Shown here piece by piece: positions 33,005 to 43,468 of a stretch of DNA of 64,000 nucleotides. Under the pieces are notes generated by a model, which saw only the letters and a list, made by a program, of their open reading frames with translations, was not told where the DNA came from and searched no databases. This stretch comes from Danio rerio (Eukaryota > Chordata > Actinopteri > Cypriniformes > Danionidae), in NCBI RefSeq assembly GCF_049306965.1, contig NC_133179.1:13555501-13619500 (forward strand), read 5' to 3'. The translations under genes and the position numbers were made by a program. Every line of letters starts with the position of its first letter. Positions within the stretch are counted from its first letter, which is position 1.

Positions 33005-34341
33005 TCATTGAGTAAACTGTGAAAGATTAGTCTTCATAATCTCTCCGAGACACAGTCGTGTAGCAGGACGCCTCCAGGTCAAAGTTTAGTGACAGACAGT
33101 GTGTGTTAGACTTGTCTGATGGACTCGTCTGCAGGCTATATGTGATGTTCTGTGGCTTAGTGAGCAGGGGTCGATAACATCCAGGGACGTTGAGTTTAAG
33201 GGGGGTCACTCTGCATCAGTCTTAATACCATTGACCCAAATTGTTTTCCCTTTTCAGACCCTTTTCAGACTCAGCCAAAACCAGATCGCCCTGAACAGTA
33301 TGTAATTGGCCTGTATAATTGGTTCCACACTCTGCTGCAGTAGGAGTGAAAGTAGAAGACCCTCATGCTGTGGGGTAAACTGAGCCAACCACGGGTGCAA
33401 CACTCCTGTCCACTGCTGTACCGGTGGAGCGCCCGCAGCATGAGCCGCTCTCTGGCTTTATTTGCTGGCATCAGTGCCAAGCTCTCCTTGGCATTCCCTG
33501 AAGAAAGAGAACAGTTAGTAGTTCTTGGATGCACTGAAATATATTAGGCATTAATGATCAGCATGTTCTGAAAAATCACCAATAATATGTTTTAGCTTAA
33601 TGCTTATCTGTTTTGTACAGCACATTGCTCAACATTAGTTTTGTTTAATTTTGATTTATAAATAAACTGAAACTGAATTAGAAAATGGTTTGGAACAAAA
33701 TGGTTCAATGATCAAATATACATTTGTGGCTGAACTATAACTATTTTAGCCATCAGAGATTTGATGAACTTGTTGACGAAATTAATTTGATGATTCAAGT
33801 TTTAGAAAGCAAATTGATACTGTATCATATTGATGACAGTGAATGTAAAGTGTACATATGCATGCACATAATACACATAAAATACTTTTTTTTTTTATTA
33901 ATATTTAAAGATTAGTACTTTGAGGCTCATTAAGTAAGCCCCTGCTCACTGTATATGAATATTTTGCAATATATGCACTGCAATACTAAAAATAAAATTA
34001 TGGCACCATCTTGTGTCTCCTCCTAAGTACTTTATAAATCACATTCTAAAATGCCTAAATAATTAGATTCAGTAAAAGAAAGACTTAACCAGGGGTCTGT
34101 TTACCGCTCTGGAGAGATCTTTTTCACTACTATGGCCTGGTAAGTAATGACTCTCTTGTCTTTAAATCCTGCATAAGTGAAATCAGAGGGAAGCACTCCC
34201 GAGTACTGCAGCCATGTAGCTGATGGCCTCCAGAGTCCCCAGGTTCTCCTTCTGCAGAGTAAAAGCTGATAGGAAATGAGGATTGTCATCTAAGCTTGGT
34301 TTTTACAAGTCAACAAGGGATGTTTCTTCTCCTCTCACCTG
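33005..34341 (-). pseudogene. pus7l: pus7l-like pseudogene, unit B, 3' part
   Basis: Holds the 3' coding block (to 33498, with RERLMLRALHRYSSG and LKLNVPGCYRP) and the FTYAGFKDKR exon at 34105-34251. It shares the older defects of unit A: the missing middle exons, the frame change after VWNQ and the 60-codon loss before LKLNVPG. It adds its own: one extra base in the FTYAGFKDKR exon (GTACTCGGGAGTG for GTACTCGGAGTG), a changed C-terminus (TVSRRDYED) and a duplicated CCCTTTTCAGA. The next exon upstream is cut off by the transposon that starts at 34342. Confidence 0.85.
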
Positions 34342-34619
34342 CACTGTAAAAAGTGATTTTTTGACCTTGTAAATAATGGAAACATTATTTAAGTATGTTT
34401 TACAAACAAATACTATTTTGTCTTTTTACTTAAAAATGGCATGTTTAATTCAGTACATTACTTGCAGTTTCTTTGTCATTTATTGTTCTAAAATACATAT
34501 GTAGATTTGAATACAATCTCCTAAGTAATATTTACTTAGTGTTTGCCATCTAATCAAATCACACCAAAAAATGAACAACTCAAGTAAAATGTACTGTTCA
34601 GCAAGATAATTGATGCGCA

Positions 34620-34703
34620 TGCGTCTTTGGCTCTGAGTTTGAAGTGGCGCGCACAGAGGAAAGGAAGAGAGACTTCACGACGGCTAAAGTGATTTTTACC
34701 ACG
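34620..34703 (+). promoter_or_regulatory. Promoter/first non-coding exon of the transposon
   Basis: A GC-richer patch with GCGCATGCGT and GTGGCGCGCAC precedes a consensus donor (ACG followed by GTAAGT at 34704). It is the most likely start of the element's transcripts. The exact transcription start is unknown; no TATA box is evident. Confidence 0.45.
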
Positions 34704-35122
34704 GTAAGTTATTAATAAGCTTATTAATTAATCGAAGAATGTTTGCAGAAAAGTGTAGAGTTATTAAGCTATCTGCAGTCCCAGTGGTTTGTGCCTATAC
34801 CGTTTCTTTTTTATCAAGTTACGGATGCTAAAGTGTTCATGTTAATTGCTAACAGATTTTTGGATAACGTTAAAACGTAATCTTAGTTTTGTTTTGTTTA
34901 ACACACGGATAACAGAGTTAAATCATTACTAAATAAAGCTATTAATATAGTTGACGGAGTTTGCGATTTGCACCACAATCCGTTATTAGCAAACGGCATG
35001 ATCTGTCGAAAACAATTGTCTTAAGTTTTATATATGACCTAATCTTGTCAGATTATTGTAAAAATGAGTTTTAACATCCGTGCAAATTTAGCTCGAGGCA
35101 TTGCTATGGAAGCCCGTTCCCG

Positions 35123-35665
35123 CATATAAAGTCAGAATTGCGAGATATAAAGTCAGAATTGCGAGTTATAAAGTCAGAATTGCGAGTTATAAAGTCAGAA
35201 TTCTGAGTTATAAAGTCAGAATTGCGAGATATAAAGTCAGAATTGCGAGTTATAAAGTCAGAATTGCGAGATATAAAGTCAGAATTCTGAGTTATAAAGT
35301 CAGAATTGCGAGATATAAAGTCAGAATTGCGAGTTATAAAGTCAGAATTGCGAGATATAAAGTCAGAATTCTGAGTTATAAAGTCAGAATTGCGAGATAT
35401 AAAGTCAGAATTGCGAGTTATAAAGTCAGAATTCCGAGTTATAAAGTCAGAATTGCGAGATATAAAGTCAGAATTGCGAGTTATAAAGTCAGAATTCCGA
35501 GTTATAAAGTCAGATTTCCGAGTTATAAAGTCAGAATTGCGAGATATAAAGTCAGAATTGCGAGTTATAAAGTCAGAATTCTGAGTTATAAAGTCAGAAT
35601 TCTGAGTTATAAAGTCAGAATTGCGAGATATAAAGTCAGAATTCTGAGTTATAAAGTCGCAATTC
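35123..35665 (+). repeat. 21-bp minisatellite, left end of nested element
   Basis: About 26 tandem units of the AGTCAGAATTGCGAGTTATAA type with variants (GAGATAT, TTCTGAG, TTCCGAG). Because 21 is a multiple of three and the unit lacks stops in several frames, long artificial reading frames of about 200 codons appear on both strands. Confidence 0.95.
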
Positions 35666-36261
35666 CGAGTTATGGACTTTACTGTTATGGCGACTGACCA
35701 TAAATGTGTGTTAAAGACTCTTTCAGGTTCTCTGCTTGTGATCTGGTATGGATTCACAGCCCAATTTTCCCAATAAAGGCCAGGAGGACACAGTATTTGG
35801 TTGACACTTTTACTGAACTGAAATATGAACTAATACAGCCCTTTTAGTTTTATCCCTGTGTACAATAGCCTGCATATGTCTGTACATATGTACACCACAT
35901 GAGGGCACCCTTACAACGTGAAACAACAGCTGTAACAAAATGTAAATCATATCGTTACACATATAATACAGAAATAATAAAGAAATCTTAATTTTAGTCT
36001 TTTGGAGGAATCACACAAGCTACAGCTAGTTTCTGTTTAATGCTTTATAATTGCTATTTAGACCAAATGTTGTAAGTGGCATAATTATAAAGAACAAATC
36101 CATACAAATAAATAGACAGCCTAGTTTAACTAGCCTATATTTTCTTTTTAAAAGCGTGATAAACAATAAACAGTTGGATATAGGCTTTATGTTGTGATTA
36201 TGGGCTAATGTGAGTCTTTAACACTCCATTTATGGTCAGTCGCCATAACAGGAAACTCCTT

Positions 36262-36430
36262 AATAACTCGCAATTCTGACTTAATATCTCGCAATTCTGA
36301 CTTTATAACTCGCAATTCTGACTTTATAACTCAGAATTCTGACTTTATAACTCGCAATTCTGACTTTATAACTCAGAATTCTGACTTTATAACTCGGAAT
36401 TGCGACTTAACTCAGAATTCTGACTTTAGA
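36262..36430 (-). repeat. 21-bp minisatellite, right end of nested element (inverted)
   Basis: About 8 units of the same 21-mer in reverse orientation (TTATAACTCGCAATTCTGAC type), one third as long as the left block. The arrays at the two ends have expanded unequally. Confidence 0.95.
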
Positions 36431-36914
36431 ATTTTTTTTATTTCATTTTATTTATTACATTTTTTTTTATTTAGTGGCGGGAACGGGCTTCCATACATTG
36501 CCCTGTCGTGTTCAAGCATTCTGTCCCAGAAAAGTTCGAGCTGCCGAAATTTAATAATCACCCTGCTTTTCGCGTATTAATCATACAGGATTAAGCTTAG
36601 TTTTTAAAATGCACTTGTAAAAGGCAAATATTACCTTGAACTTTATTTATATTGTTTACCTATACTATCGGGTATAATAGCTATATATAGAAATCGATAA
36701 GGTGACTGTACTGCACACTTTTGCATTTACACAAGTCTAAATGCTTGTTTAAATAAATCTTAATTACTTAACAATCAACCTTACATAAGTTGTAAAGCCT
36801 GTATTTTGTTTCATGATGTTCTTTTACTGACCAATATCTACTTTACACGTGGTTGATATTTGCAAGTAGTTAAAAATTAATTCTGACATAAACATTTCTT
36901 ACATTCTTTTACAG

Positions 36915-36945
36915 ATATTGCACTCAGTATTCAAGCTAATGCAAG
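36915..36945 (+). other. Second, 31-nt non-coding exon of the transposon
   Basis: Lies between acceptor TTCTTTTACAG and donor GTAAGTTG. It could join exon 1 (donor 34704) to the transposase exon (acceptor TTAACTTTAG ending 37032) or to the second gene (acceptor ending 39774). Predicted from splice sites only. Confidence 0.5.
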
Positions 36946-37042
36946 GTAAGTTGGCAATACTTTATTACAGCACACCTCACAGATAGGTAGCAATAAGTAT
37001 GCATTCACATGTGCATCGTTTGTTAACTTTAGGTGCTGGAGA

Positions 37043-39694
37043 ATGAGGTGGTTATGTAAAAAATGCAGCTTTCAGTCAAACCGAAGACTACAGCTATTAA
37101 AACACTTAAGGCTCAAACATGGAAATGCAGGCCGTCAATCATCAATACCATGTCTTTATGCAGATTGTCCTTGTTCATTTAAAACATTTAATGCCCTTCA
37201 GATACACTTATCCCGAAACCACACGGAATCAGACAAACCAAGCGAGGTGCTGTCATTTAGTTGTCTAAAATGCAGTGCAACTCCATTCTCTTCGGAGAAG
37301 CAATATTTTGAACACCTTAGAAGCCATATGAGGAGGTATGAGGTAATGACATGTGTGTTCAAAAACTGCAGCTTCAGTACCAACATTTATTCAACCTTTG
37401 CGACTCATAAACACAGGAAACACAATACACACTCCATTGAAGATTTTAAAACTGAAGTCTTGAAAAAATACCCAAATCCTGCTGCTTTTCAAAATGATCT
37501 AGAGGTCTCTGATGATGACACAGAACTTGATGAAACTTTGGTTGATGCAGGAGAGAACTTACTTGAAGTTGTAAAGAAGAAGTTTGGACAACTTCTTCTA
37601 AAGTTGCAAAGTAATTTCAATGTGTCCGGCAAGTGTATTGATCAAATTGTAGATGACCTTCAGTTCCTATCTTCCGCTGCATCTGCTCCAGTTTTGAAAG
37701 ATGTTGTTGAGTCCACTTTGAAGAAACATAACTGTGAAGTACATTCAGCGGTTATCTCAGATTTGGTAAAAAATCTTTGTGAATCACACCCTTTAAGTTC
37801 AGCTCTAGGGAAAGATGGCCCTTTTTCGACGTCATTTAAGAGGTCACAATTCATGAAAGCACATTTTTCAGTCGTTGAACCAGTAGAATACATACTACAC
37901 AATAAAGACAACAGAACATTCCAGTATGTCCCAATACTTCAGTCGTTATTGCAAATCTTGAAGAATGTAGAAGAAAAAGACTTGGTCACTCAAAGAAAAT
38001 CTGGATGTGCATCACAATACCAGTCTTTCCAAGATGGATCTCACTTCAGTAAAAATTATTTTTTGGCTGGAGATGAGGATAGATTAAGTCTTATTCTGTA
38101 TATCGATGATTTCGAAGTGTGCAACCCCTTGGGAACTTCCCGCAAGATCCTCAAAGTTACGGCCGTCTATTGGGTGTTAGGAAACTTTCCAGCACATGCA
38201 CGATCAACACTAGCTTCTATCAATTTAGCTATTCTGTGCAAAGCAGATGACACAAAGCGATTTGGATATCAGAAAGTTTTAGAGCCACTCCTGACAGATC
38301 TTCAAAGCTTGGAAAAAGATGGTATTTTTATTCCAAGTTTAGGAAAAATCATGAAAGGCACTGTGGTGAGCGTGGTGGCTGATAATTTGGGAGCCCATTC
38401 TTTGGGAGGATTCGTTGAAAACTTCACAGGATCTAATGTCTGCAGATTTTGTCTTGGAGAAAGGTCCCAGTTTCAGACCACAGATGTAAGATCTGGACTT
38501 TTTCAGAGGAGAGATAAAGAGCAGCACACTCTGCATGTTGAGACGGCTATGTCAAGTCCTATTTCCACTCATTGCTATGGTGTGAAAAAACAGTGTGCAC
38601 TGTCTGAAAAACTACAACATTTTCATGTAACATCTGGTTACCCACCAGATGTGTTACATGACCTTCTTGAAGGTGTCGTTCCATTGGAACTGGCATTGTC
38701 ATTTCAAGACTTCATCAAGAAGAGATATTTTTCTCTTGTGGAGCTCAATACTTGCATTCAACAGTTCCCTTATAAGTGGAGTGACCAAACAAATCGTCCA
38801 CATGTGATTCCTAGTCATTTTGCCACAAAAAGAACTGTAGGAGGGAATGCACACGAAAATTGGTGTCTGTTGCGTCTGTTGCCTCTCATAATAGGTTTGA
38901 AAGTACCTGAGGATGATGAAGTATGGCAGATGTTAATGACCCTTAAAGACATTGTGGAACTTGCAGTGGCCCCAGTGCATACTGAGCAGAGCATCTGCTA
39001 CCTTGCCACTTTAATATCTGAGCACCGAAACAGATATCTGGAAGTTTTTCCTCAAGAAAAGCTCCTCCCCAAACACCACTTTCTCGAACACTACCCTGAG
39101 CTTATTCAGGAATTTGGTCCTTTGGCAGCCCTGTGGACCATGAGATTTGAAGCTAAACATAGCTTTTTTAAAAAAATTGTCAGACAAACAGGCTGTTTCA
39201 GGAACATACTGCTGTCCCTTGCAAAAAAACACCAGCTCATGGTTGCATTGCATCTCCATGATTCAAATGTGACAAAGTCATCACTTTCAGTCACAACAAC
39301 TTCACAAGTCTCTGTGGATGTGCTAAAGGATGGAATAAAAGATTTGGTGCAACACAGGTATCCACATGTCACAGTGGTGCATGTTGCAAACAATATGCAC
39401 TTCTCAGGCACCAACTACAAACCAGGGATGTTGCTATGTCATGGCTTTACTGCAGATTTGCCAGACTTTTCTGAGGTGTTACAGATTATCTTCGTTTGTA
39501 ATGAACTGGCCTTTGTTGTCAGACTACTAAGCACATGGTATAACGAGCACTTTAGGAGCTATGAGTTGGAACACACAGGCAACATTCAGATACTGGAGCA
39601 AAAAGAAATGGTAGACTACTATCCTCTGGCTGCATACACTGTTGCAGGAAGACGACTAACTACCTTAAAGCACTACATTACTCCTTCTGTTTAG
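37043..39694 (+). CDS. Zinc-finger DDE transposase of the CACTA-like element
   Basis: An intact 883-aa frame in a single exon; the start ATG lies 11 bases after acceptor TTTAG (exon from 37033). Four C2H2-type fingers fill residues 5-127 (Cys/His sets 5/8/21/26, 37/42/55/60, 74/77/91/95, 104/109/122/127), likely for DNA-end binding. An acidic linker follows at about 153-165. The catalytic part has LYIDDFEVCNPLG (Asp355/356), VVADNLGAHSLGGF (Asp447) with CRFC, YPPDVLHDLLEG (533-543) and MRFEAKHSFFK (Glu703): the candidate acidic triad of a cut-and-paste transposase, acting in the nucleus. The stop codon directly abuts a GTACAT donor-like site. No break is visible, so the copy looks recent. The family assignment is by recalled motifs of fish EnSpm-type proteins. 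Confidence 0.85.
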   Translation: MRWLCKKCSFQSNRRLQLLKHLRLKHGNAGRQSSIPCLYADCPCSFKTFNALQIHLSRNHTESDKPSEVLSFSCLKCSATPFSSEKQYFEHLRSHMRRYEVMTCVFKNCSFSTNIYSTFATHKHRKHNTHSIEDFKTEVLKKYPNPAAFQNDLEVSDDDTELDETLVDAGENLLEVVKKKFGQLLLKLQSNFNVSGKCIDQIVDDLQFLSSAASAPVLKDVVESTLKKHNCEVHSAVISDLVKNLCESHPLSSALGKDGPFSTSFKRSQFMKAHFSVVEPVEYILHNKDNRTFQYVPILQSLLQILKNVEEKDLVTQRKSGCASQYQSFQDGSHFSKNYFLAGDEDRLSLILYIDDFEVCNPLGTSRKILKVTAVYWVLGNFPAHARSTLASINLAILCKADDTKRFGYQKVLEPLLTDLQSLEKDGIFIPSLGKIMKGTVVSVVADNLGAHSLGGFVENFTGSNVCRFCLGERSQFQTTDVRSGLFQRRDKEQHTLHVETAMSSPISTHCYGVKKQCALSEKLQHFHVTSGYPPDVLHDLLEGVVPLELALSFQDFIKKRYFSLVELNTCIQQFPYKWSDQTNRPHVIPSHFATKRTVGGNAHENWCLLRLLPLIIGLKVPEDDEVWQMLMTLKDIVELAVAPVHTEQSICYLATLISEHRNRYLEVFPQEKLLPKHHFLEHYPELIQEFGPLAALWTMRFEAKHSFFKKIVRQTGCFRNILLSLAKKHQLMVALHLHDSNVTKSSLSVTTTSQVSVDVLKDGIKDLVQHRYPHVTVVHVANNMHFSGTNYKPGMLLCHGFTADLPDFSEVLQIIFVCNELAFVVRLLSTWYNEHFRSYELEHTGNIQILEQKEMVDYYPLAAYTVAGRRLTTLKHYITPSV

Positions 39695-39774
39695 GTACAT
39701 GATTATCAAAGTTAATATTGTACTTAATTCATATTGTAATAAATTGTTCATTTATTTTTTTGTATCTGTTGCAG

Positions 39775-42646
39775 ATGTGCACCCCAGCAAAGCTGCGATT
39801 AGTTTTTGGAGAGAATGATGTTCGCAAATTGGTTCTGCCCTCAGGCATCCCCAGTACTCTCCAGGAGCTCAAAAGTATAATCCAAGAAACATTCAGTATT
39901 CTAGAATGCTTTACTTTGATGTATGAAGACATGGAATTTGGGGGACAGTTTTTCAATTTGGACTCAGTAGATGATGTGCAGGATAAATGTACTCTAAAAG
40001 TAGTACAAACTGAACCCATCACCCTAAATATGGTTGCTATGAATAGATCAACTCTACCAACAGAGTCTGATGCCAGGTCATGCAGTTCTCAGGACACTGT
40101 TGGGCTGACTCCTGTAAGTGACACTTACCTTTCTTCTGACTCCACATCCAGCGGATCTCAGGACACTGTTCTTTTATCGTCCTCTGAGACTACCACATCA
40201 TGCCGTTCTCAAGGATGGCCAACAAAGTTTATAGTACCTACTTTCTCCTTTGATACTGAGCTCTTGCTTTCAGATGGAAACAAAGCCTACCAAAAGGACG
40301 GCACTCTCTTGAACAATCATAGAGTGACAAGTAGTGTCCTTGAGACGCTAGCAGAGACAATATTTTGTTACACTGCATATCCAACAGGTGTCCAAATTAT
40401 GAATGTAGTGGAGATGTTGATTGAAAAGTATCCATGCCTCAAAGAGCCAGGGTCCTTTAATGGACAATATGGGTGGCAACAAAGGATTAAATATAAAATG
40501 GGAAATTATCGAGCCAAATTAAGAGGTAGCCAGCTTTCTTGCCCAGAGCTTGAGGTGAACCAGAAAAGGAAGACAAATGAAAACCCTACTCCAAAAGGCT
40601 TCAAAAGACCTAGGAAGGCTGAAGTAAATTACTTGCCACCATTTCCATTTGGGGAAACAGGAGAAAGTTTGGAGAAGGAGAGACTAGATCTCCTTAATGA
40701 AATTAGGAAGAAAAACAACAAAAACATCATTGGCGAGAAAATGGAGAAGACTTTCTCCTATCGAAGAACAGAAGTAGTTAAGGACTGCCCTGCTGTTAAA
40801 GATTTCATGGAGAGATGGCCAGCCCTTTTCTGTGAATCTGAGGTAAACTTCACTTCTTTTCTTTGTTGGCATAATATGCAGTGATTTCAAATATAAATTT
40901 TTTGAAGTGCAATACAAAAATTTACCAGTGCACTCAACTCTAATCATCACTTGATTGTGTTACATTTTATTTTCTGTTTTAGATCAAGAATGAATTTAGA
41001 AGAATCACCACAATTTCCTTGGAGCGTACATTCTTGGAAAAGCTGGACTTCTATACTCCAAAACTCCTGGCTTTGTTTGAGATGAAGGGTGGGGTTGCTG
41101 GCATAAGAATTAGACATTTGCTGGATTCACTCAGCCAGGTAAAATGTAAATTTTGTTTACAATTGTGAATCACTTATGGGATGGTATGCTGCTTCCTGAC
41201 TCTGTAAATATGTTGTTATATGTAGATGTATACACATTTAATGTTCGCTGCATTTTACTTCTGTTTTTAACAGCAAGAAGATAGGCTTGAAGATAGGCGA
41301 GACGTTGTGATTCGCTGCCTCCTGTCTTTCCTTGGAGAATCAGCTGAGGAGCTCATTGAAGACCACCAGGTATTACAGTTCAATTAAATTCAAATTTATT
41401 TGTATAGTACTTTTTACAGTGTACAATGTTACAAGGCAGCTTTACAAAACACACATTGTTGAATGATCAATAAATTGAAACAAATCAAAGAAAAAGTAAT
41501 AATCAATTATTAGTCTAGTGCTGACTTTGTTTGAAGTCCTTACATGGCCTGGCGTCGTCAAGTCTTGGGTCATCTAACGTCATACTGGGAGGCGGGGTCC
41601 AGACATGGATATACAATAATTAGTGTAGCAGCTAGCAGTTAGCTAGCTACATACACAGCTACATCCATTTCTATTTTTCCTTGATTTTTGGATGTAGACA
41701 GTAGTGGTTTGACTGATATACTGTATTTGTTTTCTGCATATTTGAACCCTGTCAAGCACTGACGATGATGCTGAGATCCATGTTTTTATACTGAGGAAAA
41801 TTGAAAGGCTTATACACCATTGTTACAAAACTTATAGAACACCCAGTGATGGTCAAGAAGGCAGCACCATACATTTAAATGTCAGGTGTATGTAAAATTT
41901 TAGACAGGATTTCCAGTGTAAATTGTTATTTTGTATATATTTCTTATCTTTCATTTATATATTGTCTATAGAAACCATTCAAATGTTTCCCAAAAGACAT
42001 AATAATTTACACTAATTATCATTTCCAGAGGTTTACACCCTCCTGACTCTAAATGTACAGTGTTATCTTTATTAGCATCACTAAATGTTTCTATCTACTG
42101 TAATAATTGTGTATGAGTCTCATTATTGTGTTCAATGTAAAAGTATTACTTAACAGCATACAGATACTGCTGAAGAAACTGCATATTGGGTTTAAATATG
42201 CAGAAAATGCTAAATATACTGAAGACTAGTGGACAGTTTGTCTCAGAACAGGAACCCATTGAGGAAAATTGAAAAAGTGATACTGTACAGTATTTTAACC
42301 ACTTTGCACTGATTTGTGTATTTCACAGGATGTCAGCAGAGACATGATTAAGGATACCTTCGCCAGTCATGTCATGAAAATCATCGTCCTGAGCAGATCT
42401 GTAGAAGAGGAAGATGCCAGTAGATCTGATGTCATCATTGTCATCGAGGGAACTGAGGTGCTGCTGGGATGTAAAAATCTCACAAATGCATGTCTTTCAC
42501 TCATGGGCTGCATTTACTCCCTAAACCTAAGCTATCCCCCAAAGCTGAGAAACACATTTGAAGTGTTTCAGAAAATCTTTCTTGGCCTAGATGCTTTAAA
42601 ATTCTCTCCAAAGGTTAACTCTTTGCATAGAAAGCTTCTAATGTAA
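39775..42646 (+). CDS. Second transposon protein (PB1-like N-terminus), four exons
   Basis: Joined exons 39775-40842, 40983-41138, 41274-41369 and 42329-42646 give a 545-aa protein. All three introns are phase 0 with GT-AG ends, which supports the model. The ATG stands right after acceptor TCTGTTGCAG; an in-frame upstream ATG at 39718 lies in the intron and is rejected. Residues 1 to about 78 (AKLRLVFGENDVRKLVL ... TLKVV) look like a PB1/ubiquitin-type fold; a Ser/Thr-rich linker follows; residues of about 150-265 (TILETL-like helix, YPTGVQIMNVVEMLI, GQYGWQQRIKYKMGNYRAK) match a conserved fish family also seen in 'SAM domain 3-like' annotations. A basic KRKTNENPTPKGFKRPRK could be nuclear. 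Role unknown; perhaps an accessory DNA-binding partner, as TnpA is for plant En/Spm. Confidence 0.75.
41385..41465. mobile_element. Short interspersed-repeat tail in intron 3
   Basis: 'TTCAAATTTATTTGTATAG' and 'GCAGCTTTACAAAAC' resemble a common fish repeat tail. Intron 3 (41370-42328) is otherwise unassigned and is far longer than introns 1 and 2, so it may have grown by insertion. Confidence 0.4.
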
Positions 42647-43107
42647 TCTGCTAGTTGAGCACTACTTGCACTTATTTACACTACTTATGCTGTTTTACTG
42701 TTTTTTTTTTTTGTTTTTTTTTGCATGAAAGGTTGTTCAGAAAACAACTACAACTTCAACTACAGTACTGTTTAACATAACCATTCTTCTGGAGACTATA
42801 AATGCAGAGTTTTATTTTTTTATTTTTTGATGTTTTTGTTCCCTTAGTTTAATCTTATTGAAATTAAAGTTACCTAATGAAAGGCAGCTACTAGTTTGAC
42901 ATTATTTGCACTTTCACACTTTTGTATTTGATATCTGCAACTGAGATTTTTGTAAAATGTTTGTTATATTTAAAAAGGTATATTTTATGTTTATATGTTT
43001 AAATGTTTATGCATTTTAATGCATGTGTGATATTCTAAAAAAGTTTCCTGGAGTAAAATGCACTATAGTGCATCTGATGCTCTCATCTGTTAAGGAATCT
43101 CATAGAA

Positions 43108-43113
43108 ATAAAA
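43108..43113 (+). terminator. Poly(A) signal of the transposon genes
   Basis: AATAAA about 460 bases after the stop at 42646 and just before the 3' subterminal repeats begin. An ATTAAA lies earlier at about 42863. Either could serve both transcripts. Confidence 0.5.
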
Positions 43114-43468
43114 GTATTCAAGTAAAATGTATGTCTGTTATTTTGTTGACCACCATTTAAATACATCAACAACATCAAATAATATTTAAAGTAAAGGTTA
43201 CTCAAAATTTTAAATAAGATAACTAGGATTATTGTGTAAAAAAAAAAACATTTATAAGCATTACTTAAGTAAAATATATAAACAAACAGTCAATACAGTT
43301 TACTGGGAAATTCCAAGTAAACTTTACTTGAGATTTTCTAATTAAAGCTACAGTTCCTTGTGTTTAGTTTTTACTTGGGAATTCTATTGAAATTACTCAC
43401 ATTTTCTAAGTGAAAAAACTTTCCTAACTTTTTTTAAGTAAATCCTACTCCAAATTTTTTTCAGTGTG

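Larger units (their letters stand above)
35105..36495. mobile_element. Nested TIR element with minisatellite-filled ends (IS3EU-like?)
   Basis: Ends read TATGGAAGCCCGTTCCCGC and the exact reverse. CATTGC flanks both sides (35099-35104 and 36496-36501), a 6-bp duplication. TAT...ATA ends and a 6-bp duplication fit what I recall of the IS3EU superfamily (TAY...RTA). The inverted ends are long: inside the minisatellites, 35684-35721 pairs with about 36208-36246. There is no transposase. It lies in intron 1 of the CACTA-type element and is therefore younger. Confidence 0.75.
34342..43466 (+). mobile_element. CACTA/EnSpm-like DNA transposon, 9.1 kb, apparently complete
   Basis: Ends are CACTGTAAAAAG and, reversed, CACTGAAAAAAA. 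TG flanks both ends (34340-34341 and 43467-43468), and the uninterrupted site CACCTGTGTATAG stands in unit A at about 23134. Both subterminal zones repeat AAGTAA/TTACTT words (34394-34590 and 43125-43440), as CACTA elements do. Contents in order: non-coding exons, a nested 1.39-kb element, the transposase gene, a second spliced gene and a poly(A) signal. All reading frames and splice sites look intact. CACTG termini, a 2-bp duplication and the DDE-type protein point to the CMC/EnSpm superfamily; the superfamily name is inference from recalled family traits. Confidence 0.85.

Noticed and set aside
35123-35665. Regular 21-bp repeats as a CRISPR array
   Set aside because: Units abut each other with no unique spacers, and this is vertebrate DNA; they are part of a transposon end.
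35101-35757. Reading frames of 198 and 217 codons on opposite strands
   Set aside because: They come from the stop-free 21-bp minisatellite, whose length is a multiple of three; the translation is a monotonous 7-residue repeat.
39718-39774. Upstream ATG of the second transposon gene
   Set aside because: It lies in intron sequence before a strong acceptor; the ATG at 39775 opens the exon.
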